From Acetobacteraceae bacterium (GTDB taxonomy: Bacteria > Pseudomonadota > Alphaproteobacteria > Acetobacterales > Acetobacteraceae), in the NCBI GenBank assembly GCA_025356735.1, contig JANXRT010000245.1:1-6113 (forward strand): 6,113 bases of DNA, given 5' to 3'. Each line of letters opens with the position of its first letter. Within the stretch, counting starts at the first letter, position 1. Under the pieces are notes generated by a model. The model was not told the DNA's origin, made no database searches, and saw nothing but the letters and a program-made list of their open reading frames with translations. The position numbers were made by a program, and so were the translations under genes. Shown one piece after another: positions 1 through 6,113 of this stretch.

Positions 1-552
1 CTTCGCCAAGGGCACAACTCCGTCCGGCAACGGCACCCGATCGACATTCAAGACCATCGAAACAATGGTATAGTAGCCCATGGCGCCAATCAGATCGATC
101 GCGCCGCGCTCGCCGAACTTCGCGACCACGCCGGCATAAGCCGCATCCGTGACCTCCCTCGTTTGCAGCAGTTCGGAGCCGAACTGCCAGACCAGCGCCT
201 CCTCCTCTGGCATGTTCGCGGGCTTCTTGCCGGCGGCGATGGCATCGGCGATGGCCGGGCTGAGGCCGGCCTTCATCGCCAGCTCGCGATGCGCATACCA
301 TTCGAACTGCGCCGTCCATTGCCGCGCCACCAGCAGAATCGCCAGCTCGGTGAGATGCGGAGGGATGGAGCTTTTGAACCGCACGTATTCGCCGACCCGC
401 TGCACTCGATCGGCCAAATCGGGGCTGCGCAGCAGGGCCTTGAACGGGCCCTTCATGCCGCCGCGCGGGCCCGCGACGATCGCCTCGGCGGCGGTGCGCT
501 GCTCGGGCGTCATCTCGTCCATCAACAGCGTCTTGAATCTCTCGCCGGTCAT
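1..552 (-). CDS. Carboxymuconolactone decarboxylase-like (CMD/AhpD-fold) protein, 3' end beyond window
   Basis: The first 184 residues are visible with no stop before the left edge. The core near residues 66-110 fits the CMD family pattern: a helix starting PPHLTELAILLVARQW, then the E-W-x-x-H element (Glu84, Trp85, His88) and the GLSPAIADAIAAG helix (96-108). There is no Cys-x-x-Cys pair, so it is not a peroxidase of the AhpD type. Family members include 4-carboxymuconolactone decarboxylase of the protocatechuate pathway, but many similar stand-alone proteins have no proven reaction, so only the fold is assigned. The ATG at 552-550 is preceded by GGAG (559-562) at 6 nt spacing. It lies 34 bp after the SDR stop and is the last visible gene of the apparent operon. 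Such proteins are often a little under 200 residues, so probably only the last few codons are missing. Confidence 0.85.
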   Translation of the reverse strand, partial: MTGERFKTLLMDEMTPEQRTAAEAIVAGPRGGMKGPFKALLRSPDLADRVQRVGEYVRFKSSIPPHLTELAILLVARQWTAQFEWYAHRELAMKAGLSPAIADAIAAGKKPANMPEEEALVWQFGSELLQTREVTDAAYAGVVAKFGERGAIDLIGAMGYYTIVSMVLNVDRVPLPDGVVPLAK

Positions 553-586
553 TTGCCGCTCCGTGGTTTGCGCCGGCGACAGTGGC

Positions 587-1390
587 TTAGCCGAGGCCAG
601 CGATCAATCCGCCATCGACCACGATCTCGGTGCCGGTGATGTAGCCGGCCTCGTCGGAGGCCAGGAACAGCACGGCGTGCGCCACATCCCAGCCGGTGCC
701 CATCTTGCCCATCGGCACCTGGGCGTTGCGGGAGGCGATCAAGGATGCCGCGTCGTTGCCCGATAGCTGCCGCGCCAGCCGGAACTCGACCAGCGGCGTG
801 TGCATCAGCCCGGGCAGCACGGTGTTGCAGCGGATATTCTGCGCCGCGAACGCGCCGGCGGTGGAGCGCGAAAACTGTATCACTGCGGCCTTGCTGGCGC
901 TGTAACCGGTATGGGTCCGCCCACCCCGCGAATTGCGCACCCCGGCAACAGAGGAGATATTGACGATGGCGCCGCAGCCCTGCGCCTCCATGATCGGAAT
1001 GACGTATTTGCAGCCGAGGAAGGCGGTCTTCAGGTTGAACGCGACCTGCCGATCGAAAACCTCCTCCGGCATCGTCACCACATTGCCGGGTTCCGAGCCG
1101 CCGACATTGTTGACCAGGATGTCTATCCGCTTGAAACGGTCCAGGCAGGCCTGCACCATCTCGGCGACGTCAGCCGAACTTAGCATGTCGCAGACATGGG
1201 TGGCGCTGATGCCGCCCTCGCCGGCGATGATCGAGTGGGTTTCGCCGACGGCATCGGCGTTGATGTCGATCAGGAACACCGCGGCACCCTGGCGCGCCAG
1301 CAGGGTGGCGGTGGCCTTGCCGTTGCCCCAGCCGGGCCCGACGGAGCCGGCGCCGGTGACGATCGCTACTTTTCCGGTCAGGTCCAGCAT
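587..1390 (-). CDS. Short-chain dehydrogenase/reductase (SDR), NAD(P)-dependent
   Basis: This 267-residue protein has the full classical SDR set. It has a Gly-rich cofactor loop beginning TGAG at residues 12-15, an acidic residue ending the second strand (Asp42, which usually favours NAD(H) over NADP(H)), and NNVG at 94-97. The catalytic residues are Asn119, Ser147 (in NISSVAG), Tyr163 and Lys167 (YSASK). The C-terminal end has the usual ITGTEIVVDGG element. The cofactor loop is longer than the standard TGxxxGxG: it reads TGAGSVGPGWGNGKA, about five residues inserted, a variant I believe occurs in other SDRs. The family oxidises alcohols or reduces ketones, and the substrate here is unknown. 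The ATG at 1390 has GGAG at 1398-1401, 7 nt upstream. It follows the livM-like gene by 66 bp and precedes the CMD-like gene by 34 bp, suggesting that it acts on the imported compound or a product of it. Confidence 0.93.
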   Translation of the reverse strand: MLDLTGKVAIVTGAGSVGPGWGNGKATATLLARQGAAVFLIDINADAVGETHSIIAGEGGISATHVCDMLSSADVAEMVQACLDRFKRIDILVNNVGGSEPGNVVTMPEEVFDRQVAFNLKTAFLGCKYVIPIMEAQGCGAIVNISSVAGVRNSRGGRTHTGYSASKAAVIQFSRSTAGAFAAQNIRCNTVLPGLMHTPLVEFRLARQLSGNDAASLIASRNAQVPMGKMGTGWDVAHAVLFLASDEAGYITGTEIVVDGGLIAGLG

Positions 1391-1456
1391 GAGGCAGCTC
1401 CGTTAAGAAAAGCAAGGTTGGGGCGCCGCCTAAACCCCGCCTGGGAAGCGCATCCG

Positions 1457-2572
1457 CTAGTGCAACGGTCCCGCTACCTTCTGCTTCGGGCCGACGGTGG
1501 CGCCGGCGAAATCGCCGTCTGCCGAAATCGCGCCCACACGGGCCGGCGTGCTGCCTACGCGACCATCGGTAAGGGTGGTGGCGGCACGTTTCGCGCCGGT
1601 AGCACGGCGCCACAGTAGCCGAATCACGCCGACCACGCCGCCGGGGGCGGCGAACATCATCAGGATCAGCAAGATGCCGTAAACCGCGCCGGGCGCCGCC
1701 TTGGACAGCTGGTCCGCGACATTGGGCACGAATTCGATAAAGATCGCGCCGAAGATCGCGCCCGGCAACGAGGCGACACCACCGACGACAAGGCCCACGA
1801 AGAAGTACACCGAAACGAACAACGAGAAGCTGTCGGGTGCGACGAACTGCACGACGATGGCGCCGAGCGATCCGGCGATCCCGGTGTACATCGCGCTGAC
1901 CGCGAAGGTGCGGGTCTTGAGCATGGCGATGTTGATGCCCATCGCCTCGGCCGCCAGCGACTGGTCGCGGATCGCCATCATCGCGCGGCCGATCCGCCCG
2001 CGCACCAGGTTCCAGGCGAGCAGGAACAGGACGCAGGCGACGCCGAGGGTGAACAGGTAGATCCACTGGTCGGGCGAGATCTTCAGCCCGAACGGCGGAT
2101 CGGGCTTGAGGATCACGATGCCCTGGACGCCGCCGGTATAGTCCTCGATCAGCTTGTGCTTGAGCAGCTGGGGTACGGCGACGGCGAGCGCGAACGTGGT
2201 CAGCGCCAGGTACAGCCCGCCCAGCCGCAGCGCCGGCAACCCAATCAGGAAGCCGAATATCGCGCAGACCAGCGCCGAGGCCGGCAAGGTCGCCCAGTAG
2301 GGCACCTCGTAGCGATCCATCAGGATGGCCGTGGTGTAGGCGCCGATGGCGTAGAACGCGCCGTGGCCGAGCGAAATCTGGCCGTTGAAGCCGGTGACGA
2401 TCGACAGGCCGAGGATGGCGATGGCATAGACCACGACCAGCGTCAGCTGGAACAAATGGTAGTCAGAGAACCAGAACGCCGCCGCCACGCACAGCGCCAG
2501 GAACAGCGCTATGCCGACGATCTTCAGGCTATTGAGGTTCGTTTGGCCGGTCGGCCCGGTGGTGACGCTCAT
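1457..2572 (-). CDS. livM: Branched-chain amino acid-type ABC transporter permease, LivM family
   Basis: This is a 371-residue inner-membrane permease. Hydrophobic segments lie at roughly residues 19-36, 40-60, 68-86, 95-113, 116-136, 169-189, 222-244, 250-280 and 292-318. LivM family marks are the GFNGQISLGHGAFYAIGAY stretch (61-79) and the cytoplasmic coupling loop with RAMMAIRDQSLAAEAMGIN (196-214), which contacts the ATPases. It should pair with the LivH-like protein to form the channel of an importer. The first ATG (2572) follows the livH-like stop by only 3 bp, so translation is probably coupled. After the last membrane segment there is a hydrophilic tail of about 49 residues (323-371) rich in Gly, Ala, Thr and Lys, longer than in a typical LivM. 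No frameshift is evident. The family is certain. The symbol denotes family membership and does not claim that the substrate is leucine, isoleucine or valine. Confidence 0.95.
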   Translation of the reverse strand: MSVTTGPTGQTNLNSLKIVGIALFLALCVAAAFWFSDYHLFQLTLVVVYAIAILGLSIVTGFNGQISLGHGAFYAIGAYTTAILMDRYEVPYWATLPASALVCAIFGFLIGLPALRLGGLYLALTTFALAVAVPQLLKHKLIEDYTGGVQGIVILKPDPPFGLKISPDQWIYLFTLGVACVLFLLAWNLVRGRIGRAMMAIRDQSLAAEAMGINIAMLKTRTFAVSAMYTGIAGSLGAIVVQFVAPDSFSLFVSVYFFVGLVVGGVASLPGAIFGAIFIEFVPNVADQLSKAAPGAVYGILLILMMFAAPGGVVGVIRLLWRRATGAKRAATTLTDGRVGSTPARVGAISADGDFAGATVGPKQKVAGPLH

Positions 2573-2575
2573 GGC

Positions 2576-3448
2576 CTATACCCTGCTCTGGACGGTGCGG
2601 CCGAGAAGCCCGGACGGCTTGATCACCAGCACCGCGACGATGATGACCAGCGCCATGGTCAGCTTGAGCTCGGTGCCGACGATATAGGCGCCGCCGATAT
2701 TCTCGATGACGCCGACCGCGAAGCCGCCCAGCACCGCGCCAAGCGGGTTGGTGATGCCGCCGAGCAGGGCGCCGGCAAAGGCGTAGAGAAGGATGCCGGC
2801 CATCATGTTGGGATCGAGGAACACGATCGGCGCCACCATGCAGCCGGCGATGGCGCCGATGCCGGCGGCCAAGCCCCAGCCCAGCGCCAGCATCCAGCTC
2901 ACCCGAACGCCGACCAGGCGCGACGACACCGGGTTGTAGGCCGCGGCGCGCATCGCCAGGCCGAGCCGGGTGAAGCGGAAGAACATGTAGACTGAAAGCA
3001 GCACCGCCAGCGTGACCACGGTGGAGCCGAGCTCATGGCCGGACAGGAACCCGCCCAGCATCGGCTTGCCGGTATCGAACGGCGTCGGGAACGTTTTGAT
3101 CGTGTAGCCGAAGATCCAGCCGCTGATGCTGCTGAAGATCAGCAGCAGGCCGACGAACACGCCGACCGAGGACAGTTCCGGCGCGCGCGCCATCGGCCGC
3201 ATGAAGATGCGCTCGACCAGCACGCCGAGCACGAACGAGATGATGAAGGTGAGCACAAATGCCACCCAGTAGGACAGCCCGGCCTGGATCAGGGTCAGCG
3301 CGATATACGTCGAGAACGTCGCCATCTCGCCCTGGGCGAAATTGATGTGGTGCGTCGCCTGGTAGATCATCACCAGCGCCAGCGCCACCGAGGCGTAGAT
3401 GCCGCCGGTCGCGATGCCCGACAGGATCTGATGGATGAAACCGTCCAT
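2576..3448 (-). CDS. livH: Branched-chain amino acid-type ABC transporter permease, LivH family
   Basis: This 290-residue inner-membrane permease is highly hydrophobic throughout. LivH marks are the HHINFAQGEMATFSTYIA block (33-50), the coupling loop TRLGLAMRAAAYNPVSSRLVG (160-180) and the C-terminal IKPSGLLGR (276-284). The start is the ATG at 3448 (MDGFIHQIL...), with GGGAA at 3458-3462, 9 nt upstream, and the protein then has normal family length. The reading frame is open further upstream to 3562, but the extra 38 residues would overlap the livF-like gene, are Pro/Ala/Arg-rich and are unlike the family. The gene starts 16 bp after the livF-like stop and ends 3 bp before the livM-like start, consistent with balanced production of the two permeases. 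LivH and LivM form the heterodimeric pore of HAAT-family importers. Confidence 0.95.
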   Translation of the reverse strand: MDGFIHQILSGIATGGIYASVALALVMIYQATHHINFAQGEMATFSTYIALTLIQAGLSYWVAFVLTFIISFVLGVLVERIFMRPMARAPELSSVGVFVGLLLIFSSISGWIFGYTIKTFPTPFDTGKPMLGGFLSGHELGSTVVTLAVLLSVYMFFRFTRLGLAMRAAAYNPVSSRLVGVRVSWMLALGWGLAAGIGAIAGCMVAPIVFLDPNMMAGILLYAFAGALLGGITNPLGAVLGGFAVGVIENIGGAYIVGTELKLTMALVIIVAVLVIKPSGLLGRTVQSRV

Positions 3449-3464
3449 GTATATCGCTTCCCGT

Positions 3465-4245
<781 letters not shown>

Positions 4246-4256
<11 letters not shown>

Positions 4257-5142
4257 GGGCGTCTTCCTCCTGGTCGCCAAGGTAGGCGCGGATCACTTCA
4301 GGCTCGTTGCGAACCTGCTCGGGCGTGCCGTCGGCGATCTTGCGGCCGAACTCCAGCGCGACGACCTTGTCGGACACCCGCATGACCAGGTTCATGTGAT
4401 GCTCGACCAGCAGGATGCTGAGCTCGAAATGCTCGCGGATGCGGCGCAGCAGGCCCTCCAGCTCGGAAACCTCTCCATGGTTGAGGCCGCCCGCCGGCTC
4501 ATCCAGCAGCAGCAGCTTGGGCTGGCCGATCAGCGCGCGGGCCAGCTCGACGCGCTTCTGCCAGCCGAACGGCAGGCCGCCGGCCGGCAGATGGGCGACC
4601 GCAGTCAGGTCCATCAGCTCCAGCAGATCGCGCATCTGGCCCTCGGCCAGCGCACCCTCGCGGGCCACCGAGGGTGGCCGCAACGCGTTGGCGATGAAGC
4701 CGGAGCGGCCGAGATGGAAGGCCCCGACAAGGATGTTGTCGCGCACGCTGAGGGTCTTGAACAAGGCAACGTTCTGGAAGGTGCGGCCGATGCCGAGGCC
4801 CGCCATCCGGTGGCGCGGCGTGCCGTGGATCGACTTGCCCTCGAACAGGATGTCGCCTTCGTTGTATTTGTAGATGCCGCTGATGCAGTTGAACAAGGTC
4901 GTCTTGCCGGCGCCGTTGGGCCCAATCAGGCCGCAGATCTGCCGCCTTCCGACATCGAACGACACGCCGCCGACCGCCAGCACGCCGCCGAACCGCACCA
5001 CGACGTCGCGCACCGACATCAGCGCGTCGGCATTGCCGTGATGGATCGCAGGGGCGATCTCGGCGACATCCAGCTCAGACCGCATCGCTCCCGCTTCCCT
5101 TTTCGACCCTGGCTTTTCGGCCGTTTCGGCGTCGCCGCCCAT
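4246..5142 (-). CDS. livG: Branched-chain amino acid-type ABC transporter ATP-binding protein, LivG family
   Basis: The second ATPase of the importer is 298 residues from the first ATG. Motifs are Walker A GPNGAGKT (74-81, Lys80), Q-loop TFQN (Gln123), a divergent signature LPFGWQKR (190-197; LivG proteins usually have a Y/F-G-Q-Q form here), Walker B LLLLDEP (210-216, Glu215) and switch His248 in VEHHM. The C-terminal GTPEQVRNEPEVIRAYLG (272-289) is characteristic of LivG. The start is uncertain. ATG 5142 has AAGGAAG 10 nt upstream, ATG 5085 (279 residues) has AAAAGGGAAG 8 nt upstream, and ATG 5019 would give the usual length of about 257 residues but has no ribosome site. The first 40 residues are hydrophilic and outside the conserved domain. 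It is the first gene of the apparent operon and faces a divergent gene across the 5143-5270 gap. Confidence 0.94.
4266..4271 (-). promoter_or_regulatory. Ribosome binding site of the livF-like gene
   Basis: On the minus strand this reads AGGAGG, a full match to the Shine-Dalgarno consensus, 9 nt before the ATG at 4256. It lies within the last codons of the livG-like gene, so ribosomes finishing that gene can restart at once. It decides the livF start in favour of ATG 4256 over the upstream TTG at 4280. Confidence 0.8.
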
Positions 5143-5184
5143 GGCGCCAACGCTTCCTTGTTCTTGTATATTTCAGACATTGCC

Positions 5185-5213
5185 GAGGTATCCGAGCGTT
5201 GCGGGCAAGTCAA
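5185..5213 (-). promoter_or_regulatory. Possible sigma-70-type promoter of the liv-like operon
   Basis: TTGACT (5208-5213) matches five of six bases of the -35 consensus. After a 17-bp spacer the -10 position reads TACCTC, which keeps only the leading TA. Transcription would begin near 5178, giving a leader of about 36 nt to ATG 5142 or about 93 nt to ATG 5085. A second A/T-rich hexamer, TATACA, lies closer to the gene (around 5165-5170) but has no -35 at proper spacing. The assignment is weak. Confidence 0.3.
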
Positions 5214-5255
5214 TCCTGCTATGCCCGCCGCGATCCGGATTAAGCCTCATCCACC

Positions 5256-5264
5256 AAAGGGAAG
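5256..5264 (+). promoter_or_regulatory. Ribosome binding site supporting the TTG start of the trmO-like gene
   Basis: AAAGGGAAG lies 6 nt before the TTG at 5271. Since the frame is closed by TAA at 5241 and has no ATG or GTG before the conserved domain begins, this purine-rich site supports true initiation at TTG. Confidence 0.65.
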
Positions 5265-5270
5265 ACGAAG

Positions 5271-5738
5271 TTGAGCCTCACCTTGTCACCGATCGGCATC
5301 ATCCATACGCCGTTCCGGACCTTAGCGGAGTGCCCGAGCAACGGCCGCAAGCCGCAACCTGTACCCGTCTGCCAGGTGACGCTCAAGCCCGAGTTCCTGC
5401 CGGGGCTGGACGGGCTCGCCGGTTTCTCGCATCTGATCCTGCTCTATTGGCTGGACCGCGAGAAACCGAAGCCGGCCGGCTGGAAGGTCACGCCGCGGTT
5501 CGACAACCAGCCGCGCGGCGTGTTCGCGACGCGAACGCCCAACCGGCCCAACCCGATCGGGCTGTCGGTTGTCGCATTGGACCGCATCCTTCCCGATGGT
5601 CGGCTAGAGGTGCGCTACCTCGACTGCGTTGACGGCACGCCGCTGCTCGACCTCAAGCCGTACCTGCCGAGCACCGACAGCGAGGCGGATGCGAGCATGG
5701 GGTGGCTGACGCCGCATCGAACGGCACGGCCCGCGTAG
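5271..5738 (+). CDS. trmO: TrmO/TsaA-domain tRNA methyltransferase (t6A37 N6-methyltransferase family), short form
   Basis: This 155-residue protein is one TrmO (UPF0066/TsaA-like) beta-barrel domain. Conserved elements are IGIIHTPF (8-15), GFSHLILLYWLDR (51-63), the family hallmark RTPNRPNPIGLS (88-99) and DGTPLLDLKPYLP (121-133). TrmO uses S-adenosylmethionine to methylate N6 of threonylcarbamoyladenosine at position 37 of threonine tRNAs. E. coli TrmO is about 235 residues with an extra C-terminal domain, so this is the compact form also seen in VirR-type and archaeal proteins, and its exact substrate is less certain. The start is TTG at 5271: an in-frame TAA lies at 5241-5243, no ATG or GTG falls between, and AAAGGGAAG (5256-5264) sits 6 nt upstream. 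It appears to be a single-gene unit divergent from the transporter operon and has no obvious functional link to it. Confidence 0.9.
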   Translation: MSLTLSPIGIIHTPFRTLAECPSNGRKPQPVPVCQVTLKPEFLPGLDGLAGFSHLILLYWLDREKPKPAGWKVTPRFDNQPRGVFATRTPNRPNPIGLSVVALDRILPDGRLEVRYLDCVDGTPLLDLKPYLPSTDSEADASMGWLTPHRTARPA

Positions 5739-5740
5739 GG

Positions 5741-6113
5741 CTACTCCGACGGGCGTGTTGCGGCCATTGATGGACGCGCGTCGAATGCAGCGAACCACGT
5801 CGCCAAAACGGGGTGGCGACCACGCCAATCATGGCCGGCAAACCGGAAATCGAACCAGCCGAGCGCGCAGCCGATCGAGATCGTGCCGATATCGACGCGA
5901 TCGGCGAACTTCGGGGCCCATTTCTCGAACTGATCCAGGGCGGAAGTAATCTTCTCCATCTGGCCGCCGGTCCAGGCGCTCGAACGCTGGTCTTCGGGCC
6001 GCAGCGCCTCGTAGCGGCACAGCAATCCGGCATCGAGCAGGCCGTCGGCAGCGGACTGCTCGACCAGCGCCTGCCACCGTGAACCATCGCGCGGGAACAT
6101 CCTGCCACCGCCG
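5741..6113 (-). CDS. Glutathione S-transferase, C-terminal all-helical domain (5' end beyond window)
   Basis: About 123 codons are open from the right edge to a TAG at 5741-5743. The protein matches the C-terminal domain of the YibF-like group of bacterial glutathione S-transferases. Marks are FPRDGSRWQALVEQSAADGLLDAGLL (helix 4 region), a DIGTISIGCALGWFDFRF core helix, and the closing HPVLATWFAAFDARPSM-AATRP stretch. The thioredoxin-like N-terminal domain that binds glutathione should lie beyond 6113. An ATG at 6100 is in frame, but starting there would leave half a GST, and the frame stays open upstream of it, so I read the gene as cut by the window rather than truncated. Such enzymes conjugate or reduce electrophiles with glutathione in the cytoplasm; the substrate is unknown. 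It converges on the trmO-like gene with 2 bp between stops. Confidence 0.87.
   Translation of the reverse strand, partial: GGGRMFPRDGSRWQALVEQSAADGLLDAGLLCRYEALRPEDQRSSAWTGGQMEKITSALDQFEKWAPKFADRVDIGTISIGCALGWFDFRFAGHDWRGRHPVLATWFAAFDARPSMAATRPSE

Larger units (their letters stand above)
5143..5270. promoter_or_regulatory. Divergent intergenic control region between the liv-like operon and trmO-like gene
   Basis: This is the only stretch with two genes starting outward, so it should hold promoters for both. Its A/T content around 5160-5180 is higher than in the flanking genes. On the minus strand a TTGACT (5208-5213) resembles a -35 box, with a weak TACCTC (5185-5190) 17 bp downstream. On the plus strand TGCTATGCC (5217-5225) resembles an extended -10, but its -35 is poor. 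An imperfect dyad TTGC-GG-GCAA (5199-5208) abuts the putative -35, and TTGCC (5180-5184) could also pair with GGCAA (5204-5208). CCGAG occurs twice nine bases apart (5183-5187, 5192-5196). All the sites are short and could be chance. The location of the control region is much surer than any individual box. Confidence 0.5.

Noticed and set aside
149..766. Plus-strand open frames opposite the CMD-like and SDR genes
   Set aside because: They are antisense to genes with clear family motifs and good ribosome sites, and their translations resemble no protein I know.
1391..1456. Possible terminator hairpin between the livM-like gene and the SDR
   Set aside because: On the minus strand only a four-base GGGG/CCCC stem over a long loop can be drawn, with a short T-run several bases away, which is too weak to call.
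1170..2066. Minus-strand open frame of 298 codons spanning the livM-SDR junction in another frame
   Set aside because: It runs through two well-supported genes in a different frame, and its Arg/Pro-rich translation is typical of a GC-rich shadow frame.
2156..2995. Plus-strand open frame of 279 codons antisense to the livM- and livH-like genes
   Set aside because: The product is extremely rich in Gln, Arg, Asp and His because hydrophobic membrane codons read in reverse give charged residues. It has no domain and no convincing start.
5741..6100. Reading the GST-like frame as a complete 119-residue protein from ATG 6100
   Set aside because: The frame stays open upstream to the window edge, and the visible part is only the C-terminal GST domain, so the ATG is probably internal.

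Overview
The window is GC-rich and densely coded, with short intergenic gaps and strong G/C preference at third codon positions. Gene content and protein style (a Liv-type ABC transporter next to oxidoreductase-like genes) suggest an alphaproteobacterium, probably of the Bradyrhizobium/Rhodopseudomonas group. That placement is inferred from protein style, not from a phylogenetic marker.

From about 5142 down to the left edge, six minus-strand genes form one apparent operon, in transcription order: livG-like ATPase, livF-like ATPase, livH-like permease, livM-like permease, a short-chain dehydrogenase/reductase (SDR), and a carboxymuconolactone decarboxylase (CMD)-like protein cut by the left edge. 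The first two genes overlap by 11 bp. The remaining gaps are 16, 3, 66 and 34 bp. Together the first four supply all membrane and ATPase parts of a branched-chain amino acid type (HAAT family) importer. The periplasmic substrate-binding protein is not in the window. The SDR and CMD-like genes on the same transcript suggest that the importer feeds a small catabolic route, perhaps for an aromatic, alicyclic or other carboxylate, rather than general Leu/Ile/Val uptake. The substrate cannot be read from the sequence.

A 128-bp divergent region (5143-5270) separates this operon from a plus-strand gene for a short TrmO/TsaA-domain tRNA methyltransferase, which starts with TTG. That gene converges, with only 2 bp between stop codons, on a minus-strand glutathione S-transferase gene whose N-terminal part lies beyond the right edge.

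I found no RNA genes, mobile elements, CRISPR arrays, long repeats or frameshifts. No clearly new system is visible. The points most worth following up are the transporter-plus-SDR-plus-CMD gene set, the hydrophilic tail on the LivM-like permease, the N-terminal extensions of both ATPases and the divergent control region. Several long antisense reading frames are artefacts of GC-rich codon use.
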